NCBI RefSeq assembly: GCF_041438805.1
Contig: NZ_CP109190.1
Coordinates: 8,122,001-8,186,000, forward strand
Source: Streptomyces sp. NBC_01707
Lineage (GTDB): Bacteria; Actinomycetota; Actinomycetes; Streptomycetales; Streptomycetaceae
Length of the DNA stretch: 64,000 nucleotides
Direction: 5' to 3'
This document shows positions 44,137 to 52,174 of this stretch, piece by piece. The first letter of the stretch is position 1. Every line of letters starts with the position of its first letter. A program made the translations under genes and the position numbers. The notes beneath the pieces were generated by a model that was not told the DNA's origin, did not search any database, and saw only the letters and a program-made list of their open reading frames with translations.

Positions 44137-45030
44137 GTGACCACCGACACCGTGACCGACGTCTTCGAAGAACACCGGCCCGTCCTCACCGGGGTCGCCT
44201 ACCGCATGCTCGGCCGGATCGCCGACGCCGAGGACGTGGTGCAGGAGGCGTGGCTGCGCTGGTCGTCCGCATCGCGCGAGGACGTACGGGAGCCGCGGGC
44301 TTTTCTCGTGCGGATCACCACCCGCCTCGCCGTCGACCGGCTGCGGCAGTTGCAGTCGCGGCGCGAGGCGTACGTCGGACCCTGGCTGCCCGAACCGCTC
44401 GTCACCGACTTCGGACCCGCTGTTCCCGACACCGCCGAGCAGGCTGTCCTCGCCGACTCCGTATCGGTCGCCGTGCTCGTCGTCCTCGAATCGCTCTCCC
44501 CGCTGGAGCGCGCGGTCTTCGTCCTGCGCGAGGCCTTCGGCTTCCCCTACGGGGAGATCGCCACGACCCTCGACCGGACCGAGGCTGCGGTACGCCAGCT
44601 CGCCGGGCGTGCCCGGCGGCATGTGGAGGAGCGCAAGCCGCGTTACGACGTCGACCCGGCCCAGCGCCGTGACCTCACGGAACGGTTTCTCGCCGCGGCG
44701 GCGGGCGGCGACATCGAGGAGCTGCTGGCGCTGCTCGCGCCCGATGTGCGGCTGGTCGGCGACAGCGGCGGGAAGTCGAAGGCGCCGCTGCGGATCATCG
44801 AGAGTCAGGACAAGGTCGGCCGCTTCCTCATGGCCGTCGCCCACGTCCCGCCTTCGGGCATGGAGATCCGATTCCTGGAACTCAACGGCGGTCCGGCCCT
44901 GCTGGTACTTTTGGACGGAAAGCCCGATTCGGTCTTCCAGATCGACATCAGGGACGGTGTCATTCAGTGCGTATATGTCGTCCGAAATCCTGACAAGCTC
45001 GTCAGCTTGGACGTCGAAGAGCCTTCCTGA
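44137..45030 (+). CDS. ECF sigma factor with C-terminal SnoaL-like domain (SigJ/ECF41 type)
   Basis: A 297-residue sigma factor. Region 2 (about residues 8-75, FEEHRPVLTGVAYRMLGRIADAEDVVQEAWLRW) and region 4 (about 115-165, LSPLERAVFVLREAFGFPYGEIATTLDRTEAAVRQLAGRAR) are followed by a SnoaL/NTF2-like domain (about 180-290), which in this group regulates activity instead of a separate anti-sigma factor. The neighbouring alpha/beta hydrolase gene may be a target. The GTG at 44137 is chosen; upstream codons are unsupported. A strong terminator follows. Confidence 0.92.
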   Translation: MTTDTVTDVFEEHRPVLTGVAYRMLGRIADAEDVVQEAWLRWSSASREDVREPRAFLVRITTRLAVDRLRQLQSRREAYVGPWLPEPLVTDFGPAVPDTAEQAVLADSVSVAVLVVLESLSPLERAVFVLREAFGFPYGEIATTLDRTEAAVRQLAGRARRHVEERKPRYDVDPAQRRDLTERFLAAAAGGDIEELLALLAPDVRLVGDSGGKSKAPLRIIESQDKVGRFLMAVAHVPPSGMEIRFLELNGGPALLVLLDGKPDSVFQIDIRDGVIQCVYVVRNPDKLVSLDVEEPS

Positions 45031-45064
45031 TCCGACGCCCCGCCTCGGACATCTGCCTCCACCG

Positions 45065-45095
45065 AAGCCCCACGGACCCGCCGGACGTGGGGCTT
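45065..45095 (+). terminator. Rho-independent-like terminator after ECF sigma gene
   Basis: Perfect 10-base-pair stem AAGCCCCACG / CGTGGGGCTT, 11-base loop, followed by TGTGC. It starts 34 bases after the stop. Confidence 0.85.
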
Positions 45096-45185
45096 TGTGC
45101 TGCGCGTACCTCACGGCATCACGAACGTCCTGTGAACGCTCTGCGGCAGATGCCGTTTCGCTGCGTGACGGAGCAAGGATTGGTC

Positions 45186-45214
45186 TTGACCAAGGGGGTG
45201 TGCCGTCCTATGGT
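45186..45214 (+). promoter_or_regulatory. Promoter of the GntR regulator gene
   Basis: TTGACC (45186-45191), 17 bases, TATGGT (45209-45214): close to the vegetative consensus. The predicted transcription start is near 45221, leaving a leader of about 65 bases. Confidence 0.7.
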
Positions 45215-45228
45215 CTCAACGTTAAGAC
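45213..45228. promoter_or_regulatory. GntR operator candidate over the transcription start
   Basis: GTCTCAACGTTAAGAC: 14 of 16 positions are symmetric. It overlaps the -10 end and the expected start of transcription, an ideal place for autorepression by the downstream GntR protein. Confidence 0.7.
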
Positions 45229-45286
45229 AGGAACCTTTAATAAATAACGTCGCGGAAAAAGACGCTGGGTGATTGCGGAGGACAGG

Positions 45287-46054
45287 GTGGGGACCACGCA
45301 GCTGGAATCGGTACAGGAGCCGAAGTACTGGCACCTCAAGACCGTGCTCAGTGAGGCACTCGACTCGGACTTTGCGGTGGGAGAGATCCTGCCCAACGAG
45401 CGTGAGCTCGCTGCCCGGTTCGGCGTCGCACGGGCCACGCTCCGGCAGGCTCTGGAGCAGCTCGAACTCGAAGGCAGGCTGCAGCGCCGCCGTGGCGTCG
45501 GGACCACCGTGGCACCGCCGCGCCTGGGTGTGGCCGTCTCGACCGCGCAGCACGACTGGTCCGACGGCGTTGCCGGCGAGGCCTGGCAGGCCGTCGACTG
45601 CACGACCGCCGTCGCACCCGCCCCGGTGGTCGCCATGCTCGACGTGGAGGGCGACGAGCCCGTGCACATCGTCCGCCGGATCCGGGTCACCCAGGGACAG
45701 TCCGTCGCGGCGGAGCTCCTGTACGTACCGTCGTCATCCGTGCCCGAACTGTCAGCGATCGAGAACCCGTCGGGTCCCGCCCGCGCCCGCAGTGTCGTGC
45801 GCGAACTGCACCGTCTCGGCCTGGACGGCCAGGACCGTTCGGTGGAGCTCGGTTCGGCCCGTGCGGACGACGCCAAGGAGCTCGACCGCCTCCCCGGGGC
45901 GCCCGTCCTCGTCGTCACCACCCGCTACCTCGCCGCGGGAGGCACGGCCGCCGTGTCCGTCGCCACCTACCGGGCCGACACCTGCCGGCTCACCTTCGGC
46001 GCCTCGGGCGACCTGGAAATCAGTCACCCCGGCCAGGAGCGCAAGGCTTCCTGA
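45287..46054 (+). CDS. GntR-family regulator (HutC subfamily)
   Basis: A 255-residue repressor: winged HTH (about residues 12-75, GEILPNERELAARFGVARATLRQALEQLELEGRLQRRRGVGT) and a UTRA ligand domain (about 85-245). The subfamily senses sugar phosphates or similar small metabolites. The GTG at 45287 is chosen because GGAGGA lies 5 bases before it; a GTG at 45269 would add six residues. It is apparently autoregulated from its own strong promoter; no catabolic gene is adjacent, so targets lie elsewhere. Confidence 0.9.
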   Translation: MGTTQLESVQEPKYWHLKTVLSEALDSDFAVGEILPNERELAARFGVARATLRQALEQLELEGRLQRRRGVGTTVAPPRLGVAVSTAQHDWSDGVAGEAWQAVDCTTAVAPAPVVAMLDVEGDEPVHIVRRIRVTQGQSVAAELLYVPSSSVPELSAIENPSGPARARSVVRELHRLGLDGQDRSVELGSARADDAKELDRLPGAPVLVVTTRYLAAGGTAAVSVATYRADTCRLTFGASGDLEISHPGQERKAS

Positions 46055-46103
46055 GACCGGCCGGCCCTGCCGGCCCCGCACATGAACGCGCGGCCCGTCG
46101 CAC

Positions 46104-47261
46104 TCAGCGGCGGGCCGTCACCGTGCCCTCCACCGCGAACAGCTGCTCCTCGACATGGTCGAGTGCCAGGCGCAGCGCGCCGGTGGCCACGGCCGCCTCG
46201 CCGAGCAGTGACAGCGCGACCCGCGGCGGCCGGAGACAGTACCGGGCCAGTTCGCCCCGCAGTGGATCAAGGACGCCGTCCAGTCCCGCGGCCCAGCCGC
46301 CGACGACCACCAGCTCCGGGTCGAGCGCCAGCACCAGAGCCGCCACATCGTGCACCAGGCGCTGGATGAACCGGTCGACCGCCGCCATCGCCCGCACGTC
46401 ACCGTGGCGAGCCTGCGCGAACACCGCGGCGACGGCCTGCTCGTCCAACGGGTCCAGCGGCGTGTCCGTCGTCGACAGCAGCTTCTCCGGAGTGACTTCG
46501 CGGCCCAGCAGATGCAGCGCGCCGATCTCACCCGCCGCCCCACCGAAACCGCGGTGCAGCCGCCCGCCGATCAGCGAACCGGCTCCCGGACTCAGTCCGG
46601 CAAGGACGAACACGATGTCGTCGGACTCGGTGGCCGCGCCCTTCCAGTGCTCCGCCACGGCGGCCGCATTGGCGTCGTTCTCCACCAGGACCGGACACCG
46701 GAAGGAGCGCCGCAGCCGCTCACCGAGGGCGAGCCCGGTCCAGTCCGGCAGCGCGGTGCCCAGCCGTACCGTCCCGTCGGCCTCCACGATGCCCGGGCTG
46801 CCCACTCCGACCGCACGCAGACTGCTCCTGGCCACCCCGGTACGCCGCAGGAGATCGGCGACCACGGCTCTGACCCGATCGAGCCGGTCATCGGCGCAGG
46901 CGGTCTCCGACACCTCGCGTGATCCGGCACCGATGATCCGGCCGTCCAGCCCGGACAGCAGCGCGGAGACGCGGTGCGGACCGATCTCGATGCCGAGCAG
47001 ATGCCCCGCCTCCGCGCGGAACCGGAACCGGCGGGCCGGCCTGCCCTGACGCCTGGCTTCACCCTCGTCGGGCGTCGCTTCGACGACCAGCCCGGCCTCG
47101 AAGAGCCCCTCGACGACGCCTTCCACCGTGGGCCGGGACAGACCCGTGATCCGGGTCAGGTCCGTGAGCGTGGGGGAGTGGGCACCCCTGAGAGCATGAA
47201 GCACCACCGCGGAATTGATCCGTCGCAGCAGCGACGGGTCCCCACCGGTCAGCCGGCCCAC
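46104..47261 (-). CDS. ROK-family transcriptional regulator
   Basis: A 385-residue regulator with an N-terminal winged HTH (residues 8-62, TDLTRITGLSRPTVEGVVEGLFEAGLV) and a sugar-kinase-like ROK domain. The phosphate-binding GIEIGPHRVSALL and ENDANAAAVAEHW segments are present, but the usual zinc motif (CxCGxxGC) is replaced by FGGAAGEIGALHLLG without Cys, so it is probably a sensor without kinase activity. Convergent with the GntR gene. Confidence 0.9.
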   Translation of the reverse strand: MGRLTGGDPSLLRRINSAVVLHALRGAHSPTLTDLTRITGLSRPTVEGVVEGLFEAGLVVEATPDEGEARRQGRPARRFRFRAEAGHLLGIEIGPHRVSALLSGLDGRIIGAGSREVSETACADDRLDRVRAVVADLLRRTGVARSSLRAVGVGSPGIVEADGTVRLGTALPDWTGLALGERLRRSFRCPVLVENDANAAAVAEHWKGAATESDDIVFVLAGLSPGAGSLIGGRLHRGFGGAAGEIGALHLLGREVTPEKLLSTTDTPLDPLDEQAVAAVFAQARHGDVRAMAAVDRFIQRLVHDVAALVLALDPELVVVGGWAAGLDGVLDPLRGELARYCLRPPRVALSLLGEAAVATGALRLALDHVEEQLFAVEGTVTARR

Positions 47262-47360
47262 GGTGATTCCTTCCAGCTCGTGCGCATGTCAGGCGGATGC
47301 TACTCGCTGCCCGTCAGCAGGGCGACCGTGGGCCGCGACGGGTTCCGGGCGGGGCCGACG

Positions 47361-48011
47361 TCAGCTCGGAGCCACGAACCCGGACTCGTACGCGGCGATC
47401 ACCGCCTGGGTCCGATCCCTGGCCCCCAACTTGGCCAGCACCGCGCTGACATGGGTCTTCACCGTCTCGACGCCGACCACGAGCTTGGCGGCGATCTCCG
47501 CATTCGACAGTCCCCGGGCCATCAACCGGAGCACCGCAGCCTCGCGCTCGGTGAGTGATGCGCGCTTCATGACTGCCTTCGCCTTGCTCGTCCCGTACTC
47601 GGCGGCGAGCTGTCGGACCGCGGCCGGGAACAGCAAGGACTCTCCCTCGGCGACCAGGCGCACCGCATGCACGATCTCAGCGGGCCGGGCGCGCTTGAGC
47701 AGGAAGCCGTCCGCCCCGGCGCGCAGCGCCTCGTACACGTACTCATCGTTCTCGAACGTCGTCACCACCAGGATCTTCGGCGGATCCGACACCGTGCGCA
47801 GCACCACCCGGGTGGCCTCGATGCCGTCCATCAAGGGCATCCGCACATCCATCGCCACCACATCGGGGCGCAACTTGTGCACCAGCGGGATCACTGCTGC
47901 GCCGTCGGCCGCCTCGCCCACCACCTTGATATCGGGCTGAGCCTCAAGGACCGCGCGCAGCCCCGCGCGTACGAGAGGCTCGTCGTCGACCAGAAGAACG
48001 GTAACCGGCAT
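47361..48011 (-). CDS. NarL/LuxR-family response regulator
   Basis: A 216-residue response regulator. The receiver domain (3-120) has acidic residues in VDDEPLVRAG, the phospho-acceptor Asp in VAMDVRMP and the Lys in LLKRARP. The LuxR HTH (150-210) has LTEREAAVLRLMARGLSNAEIAAKLVVGVETVKTHVS. The start lies 4 bases after the kinase stop, so the pair is an operon. It probably controls the divergent ABC exporter through the dyad at 49.2 kb. Confidence 0.95.
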   Translation of the reverse strand: MPVTVLLVDDEPLVRAGLRAVLEAQPDIKVVGEAADGAAVIPLVHKLRPDVVAMDVRMPLMDGIEATRVVLRTVSDPPKILVVTTFENDEYVYEALRAGADGFLLKRARPAEIVHAVRLVAEGESLLFPAAVRQLAAEYGTSKAKAVMKRASLTEREAAVLRLMARGLSNAEIAAKLVVGVETVKTHVSAVLAKLGARDRTQAVIAAYESGFVAPS

Positions 48012-48015
48012 CCGA

Positions 48016-49188
48016 TCAGCCTAGGCGGTCCAGCGGGAGGCTTGCGTGCACCCGCCACTCACCGTCGTACGGACCGGTCTTGGCCTTTCCGCCCAGGAGC
48101 GCGGCCCGCTCCCGTATGCCCCGCAGTCCGCTTCCGCCCCCGGGCGAGCCTGCCGATTCGGTGAGTGGATTCGCCACCTCCAGCTCGAGCCAACCGCCCG
48201 CCACCGTGATGCGCACCCGCACGGGGACGGTCCCGGAGTGGCGCAACACATTGGTGAGGGCTTCCTGCAGGATCCGGTAGCCCTCGCGTGACACCGGGCC
48301 CGGCACCAGCTCCACCGGGCCGGACATCTCGGCATCGACCTTCGCCCCCGAACCGCGCGCCGACTCCAGCAGCCGGTCCGCCTCTGCAAGTGTCGGCCGC
48401 TGACTCACCGGTGCGTCCGACTCGCGCAGGACCCGCAGCACCCGCTCCAGATCGTCCAGCGCATCCCGGCCCGTCTCCTCGATCGCGGCCAGCGCCCGCT
48501 CGGTGAACTCAGGATCCTTCGCCGCCCGCGCCGCGCCCGCCTGGACGACCGCGACCGTCAAGGCATGCCCGATCGAGTCGTGCAGCTCGCGTGCGATGCG
48601 ATTGCGCTCCAGCAACTGCTCGGTGCGCTCCTCCAGTGCGGTCAGCCGCTCCACCGGCGACTGGCTGAGCAGCCACCGCGCAGCGGCCGTCACCAGCTTG
48701 CCGCACACCACCATGAAGGCCAGCAGCACCAGCAGGGGCAACGGCACGAACAGGATGTACCACGAGTGCGGCTCCACCCAGCGCAGGAGCCATTCGCCGC
48801 TCGGGCCCGCATCGGTCACGGTGAGCACCAGATCAACCGCCGTAGCGGGCAGCCACACCGTCGCGAACGTCGCCACGACGGACAGCAACAACCGCACTTC
48901 CAGCCAGGCCACGGTGCGCCAGCGGTCCGCCCAGGTCACCGCGGACGTGGCAGAGATCGATGCGTCCGGACTGCCCCGCTCGTCAGGCGTGAGCAACAAC
49001 TGCGCCTGGACGCCCTCGGCGAGCCGCACGGCGGGCAGCAGTCCCACCGGCACGGCGAAGACCATCGGCGCCCACGGTCTATCGGGGGAGATGAACAGCC
49101 ACACGCTGACGACGGCGGTCGGAATGAGCAGATGCAGCCAGCGGGTGTAGGTGACGGAGTCGGTCAGCGGACGGAGGAAGCGGCGCAT
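48016..49188 (-). CDS. NarL-type sensor histidine kinase
   Basis: A 390-residue membrane kinase. Four hydrophobic segments lie in the first 185 residues (one pair around 17-55, another around 100-185) with no large extracellular domain, so it senses the membrane or its transporter. HisKA_3 has RIARELHDSIGHAL with the phospho-His; HATPase has EALTNVLRHSG and GSGLRGIRERAALLGG. It is encoded directly before its regulator. Confidence 0.94.
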   Translation of the reverse strand: MRRFLRPLTDSVTYTRWLHLLIPTAVVSVWLFISPDRPWAPMVFAVPVGLLPAVRLAEGVQAQLLLTPDERGSPDASISATSAVTWADRWRTVAWLEVRLLLSVVATFATVWLPATAVDLVLTVTDAGPSGEWLLRWVEPHSWYILFVPLPLLVLLAFMVVCGKLVTAAARWLLSQSPVERLTALEERTEQLLERNRIARELHDSIGHALTVAVVQAGAARAAKDPEFTERALAAIEETGRDALDDLERVLRVLRESDAPVSQRPTLAEADRLLESARGSGAKVDAEMSGPVELVPGPVSREGYRILQEALTNVLRHSGTVPVRVRITVAGGWLELEVANPLTESAGSPGGGSGLRGIRERAALLGGKAKTGPYDGEWRVHASLPLDRLG

Positions 49189-49222
49189 GCTGCCATCGTG
49201 TCAGTGACCCCCAGCGAGGCGG

Positions 49223-49262
49223 CTCCCCCGTGCGAGGGAGATGATCCCCTCCGGTGGGGGAG
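49223..49262. promoter_or_regulatory. Nested dyad between two-component system and ABC exporter
   Basis: Two perfectly co-centred inverted pairs: CTCCCCC (49223-49229) with GGGGGAG (49256-49262), and GAGGG (49234-49238) with CCCTC (49247-49251); the common centre is 49242.5. It lies 34 bases upstream of both divergent genes, so it is the best candidate site for the response regulator. Confidence 0.65.
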
Positions 49263-49296
49263 GCCAGGAGCCGGGCGCGGCCGCCAGGCTGAGGAC

Positions 49297-50235
49297 ATGA
49301 CCAGCATCGACGTCCATGAGCTCACCAAGGAATACGGGGCCACTCGCGCCGTGGACCGCCTCACGTTCAGCGTGCGACCCGGCCGGGTCACCGGCTTCCT
49401 CGGCCCCAACGGCGCCGGCAAGTCCACGACCATGAGACTTGTCCTCGGCCTGGACCGGCCGACGGGCGGCACGGCCACCATCGGTGGCCGGGCCTACACC
49501 ACGCTCGACGATCCGCTGCGCCGGGTGGGCGCTCTGCTCGACGCCCAGGCCGCCCACGGCTCGCGGACCGCGCGGAACCATCTGCTGGCTCTCGCCACCA
49601 GTAACCGCATAGCTCCCACCAGGGTCGAAGAGGTGCTGGAGGAGGCGGGGCTCGGCCAGGTCGGTGGTCATCGGATCAAGACGTTCTCGCTCGGCATGCG
49701 ACAGCGTCTCGGTATCGCGGCCGCATTGCTCGGGGACCCGGAAGTCGTGATGCTGGACGAACCGTCGAACGGGCTGGACCCGGAAGGCATCGTCTGGATC
49801 CGCGAACTGATGAAGCGGCTGGCCAGCGAGGGCCGCACGGTTCTGGTCTCCAGCCACCTGATGAACGAGACGTCGTCGTTCGCCGACCACCTGGTGGTCC
49901 TCGGCAGGGGCAGACTCCTCGTGGACCTGCCGATGCAGGACTTCCTCGACTCCCGCAGCCGCCCGCGCGTGCTCGTACGCACGACCGAGTCCAGCCGACT
50001 CCGTGACGTGCTGACCCGCAAGGGATACGCGTTGTCGCAGAGCGTCGACGGGCGCTGGACCGTCGAAGGGGCCAGGGCGGCGGAGATCGGGCGCATAGCC
50101 GCCTTCGAAGGTATCCCCATTCTTGAACTCGCGGATGAGCAGGCCAGCTTGGAGCAGGCGTATCTCGATCTCACGGCCGACGCTGCGGAATTCGCGTCCG
50201 CAGCGGCATCACCCACCACTCGTCAGGAGGTCTGA
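49297..50235 (+). CDS. ABC transporter ATP-binding protein (DrrA/lantibiotic-immunity type)
   Basis: A 312-residue ATPase: Walker A GPNGAGKST near residue 38, Q-loop in GALLDAQAAHGSRTA, signature SLGMRQRLGIAAAL, Walker B VVMLDEPSNGLDPEG, switch His in VSSHLM, and a C-terminal extension typical of exporters. It pairs with the permease gene two bases downstream. Together with the divergent two-component system this resembles antibiotic-sensing and resistance modules. The ATG at 49297 has GAGGAC upstream. Confidence 0.95.
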   Translation: MTSIDVHELTKEYGATRAVDRLTFSVRPGRVTGFLGPNGAGKSTTMRLVLGLDRPTGGTATIGGRAYTTLDDPLRRVGALLDAQAAHGSRTARNHLLALATSNRIAPTRVEEVLEEAGLGQVGGHRIKTFSLGMRQRLGIAAALLGDPEVVMLDEPSNGLDPEGIVWIRELMKRLASEGRTVLVSSHLMNETSSFADHLVVLGRGRLLVDLPMQDFLDSRSRPRVLVRTTESSRLRDVLTRKGYALSQSVDGRWTVEGARAAEIGRIAAFEGIPILELADEQASLEQAYLDLTADAAEFASAAASPTTRQEV

Positions 50236-50237
50236 CC

Positions 50238-50975
50238 ATGTCGACTCTCGCAGTGCTCCGGTCCGAGTGGATCAAGATCAGATCGGTTCGGTCCGTGGCC
50301 GGCTCCCTGACAGCGGTCTTTCTGGCGACACTCGCCGTCACTGTGCTCGCGTTCGCCACCGTCGGCCAGGCCGAGGCGGACAACCCGGATGCCGATCCGG
50401 TCTTCGGCGCCTTCTACGCGCTGAACTTCGGTCAGATCGCGGCCATCAGCTTCGGCGCGACCGCGCTGTCTTCGGAGTACCTGAACGGTGCCCTGCGGGT
50501 ATCGCTTGCCGCGGTGCCGCGCCGTGACCTGTTCTATGCGGCCAAGATGATGCTCGTCGGTGCACTCGCCCTGGTCGTCGGGCTCGTCACCAGCTTCACC
50601 GCCTTTCTGGTGGGGCAGTTGTTCATGGGGAAGTACGCGATCGGTCTGGGGGAACCAGGAGCCCTGCGAGCTGCTCTCGGCGGAGGGATATATCTGGCCC
50701 TGATGGCCCTGCTCGCGGCCGGCCTGACGGCTTTGCTGCGCAGCGCTGTCGCCGTACTGAGTCTGCTCATCCCGTTCATTCTGATCGTCTCCTTCGTGGT
50801 CGGAGACATCGCGGGCGGCGTCGCGCAGTATCTGCCCGACCGGGCAGGGCAGTTGGTGCTGCAACAGAATCCGGAGGGGGGTCTCGGCCCGTGGACCGGT
50901 CTTGCGGTCACAGCGGCCTGGGCGAGCGCCGCGCTGCTGACAGGCTGGTGGGCGATGCGGCGCAGGGACGCCTGA
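50238..50975 (+). CDS. ABC-2-type transporter permease
   Basis: A 245-residue membrane protein with six hydrophobic segments. The short N-terminal LAVLRSEWIKIRSVRS is the usual amphipathic start of this permease class, followed by ISFGATALSSEYLNGALRVSLAAVPRR before helix 3. It forms the membrane half of the exporter with the preceding ATPase, most likely as a homodimer. It starts 2 bases after the ATPase stop. Confidence 0.94.
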   Translation: MSTLAVLRSEWIKIRSVRSVAGSLTAVFLATLAVTVLAFATVGQAEADNPDADPVFGAFYALNFGQIAAISFGATALSSEYLNGALRVSLAAVPRRDLFYAAKMMLVGALALVVGLVTSFTAFLVGQLFMGKYAIGLGEPGALRAALGGGIYLALMALLAAGLTALLRSAVAVLSLLIPFILIVSFVVGDIAGGVAQYLPDRAGQLVLQQNPEGGLGPWTGLAVTAAWASAALLTGWWAMRRRDA

Positions 50976-51092
50976 GAGCCGGACCGCCCACTGTCAGAGC
51001 CCTGGTGAGCTACGGCGTCGCGAGACGGCTGAGAATCCCTCAAGGTTCAGGCCAGGCAGGTGATTGTCAGTGCCGGGCGGTTTACTGGCGGC

Positions 51093-51530
51093 ATGACGAC
51101 CGCACATCACCTCCGCCTCATCGACGGGATGCGGGCCCGGGACTTCCCCGTGGAGCGCATCCAGTCGGGCTCAGGAGTCAGCGGGCCCGGCTACCACAGG
51201 GTGTCCTTGCATGCGGACGACGAGCATCGGGATGACGACGAGGCAGGGCGTCTGGAGCACCGGGCACAGTGTCTCGCGGAGCACGACGCGCTGCTGACGC
51301 TGCTCGAGGGGCGCTGGGGTGAGCCGCAGATGGTCGGTCTGTGGAGTGCGCAGGAGCGGATGATGGCAGGCGAGGAGATACCGGAGCCCTGGACCGACCC
51401 GGTCGCCGGATGCGAATACCTGCGACTCTGGCGCATCGAGGACCGGTGGATCGCGATGGGACTCCAGTTGCAGGAGGACGGCCCCGGCTGCGAACTGAGC
51501 GTCCTGGTGACGGAGATCGATCCGCCCTGA
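51093..51530 (+). CDS. Conserved hypothetical protein
   Basis: A 145-residue acidic soluble protein: SLHADDEHRDDDEAGR, then a helix (LAEHDALLTLLEGRWG) and an antiparallel C-terminal part (CEYLRLWRIEDRWIAMGLQLQEDG). No known motif. The ATG at 51093 is preceded by TTTACT at six bases (leaderless), and codon bias supports translation. Function unknown. Confidence 0.75.
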   Translation: MTTAHHLRLIDGMRARDFPVERIQSGSGVSGPGYHRVSLHADDEHRDDDEAGRLEHRAQCLAEHDALLTLLEGRWGEPQMVGLWSAQERMMAGEEIPEPWTDPVAGCEYLRLWRIEDRWIAMGLQLQEDGPGCELSVLVTEIDPP

Positions 51531-51597
51531 CCGGCGACGGTGCCGATCCGACTCCGAGCGGTCCCGGGGGGCCCGAATCGTCGGAGCGGTTCGAGTC

Positions 51598-52155
51598 TCA
51601 GCCCGGACGACGGGAGTCGGTAGGGCCGACGGCCGCGCGCAGTCGCCCGTACTCCTCGGCCATGGTCCGAGCGGTCCAATGGGCGTTCAGACCGCTGGGG
51701 TTGGGCAGGGCCCAGACCCGAGCACCGCCGATCGTCCGGTCCTGCGGGCCGATCTGCGCGCGTCGGTCACCGAAGGCGGTCCGGTAGGCCGTGACGCCCA
51801 CGACGGCGAGCCACTGCGGTCGCAGTCGCTCGACCTTGGCCGCCAGGATGACACCGCCCTCGCGGAACTCCTCGGCCGCCAGTTCGTCGGCGCGCGCCGT
51901 GGCGCGGGCCACCACATTGGTGATGCCCAGACCGTGGTCCAGCAGCTCGTTCTGTTCCGACGGCTTCAACTGGCGGGGGGTGAAACCCGACAGGTGGAGC
52001 ACCGGCCAGAAGCGGTTGCCGGGGCGCGCGAAATGATGCCCCGTGGCGCCGGTCATCAGGCTCGGGTTGATTCCGCAGAACAACACACGCAGGCCGCCCG
52101 CGACCACATCGGGAACGGTGCGGTCGCGGGCGGCCTGGAGCTCTTCGGGTGTCAT
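51598..52155 (-). CDS. mug: G/U mismatch-specific DNA glycosylase
   Basis: A 185-residue family 2 uracil-DNA glycosylase that removes U or T opposite G and etheno-C. Diagnostic GINPS is at 28-32, HFARPGNRFWPVL follows, and NPSGLNAHW is near residue 151. The Asn in GINPS replaces the Asp of Ung and is the family hallmark. It lies beside purB, 19 bases downstream of it on the same strand, and could be co-transcribed. Confidence 0.94.
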   Translation of the reverse strand: MTPEELQAARDRTVPDVVAGGLRVLFCGINPSLMTGATGHHFARPGNRFWPVLHLSGFTPRQLKPSEQNELLDHGLGITNVVARATARADELAAEEFREGGVILAAKVERLRPQWLAVVGVTAYRTAFGDRRAQIGPQDRTIGGARVWALPNPSGLNAHWTARTMAEEYGRLRAAVGPTDSRRPG

Positions 52156-52174
52156 CCGGTTGTGGTTCCGGCCG

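Noticed and set aside
48565..49296. Upstream extension of the ABC ATPase frame through the kinase gene
   Set aside because: It is antisense to the histidine kinase gene; the ATPase begins at the ATG at 49297 with a ribosome site.
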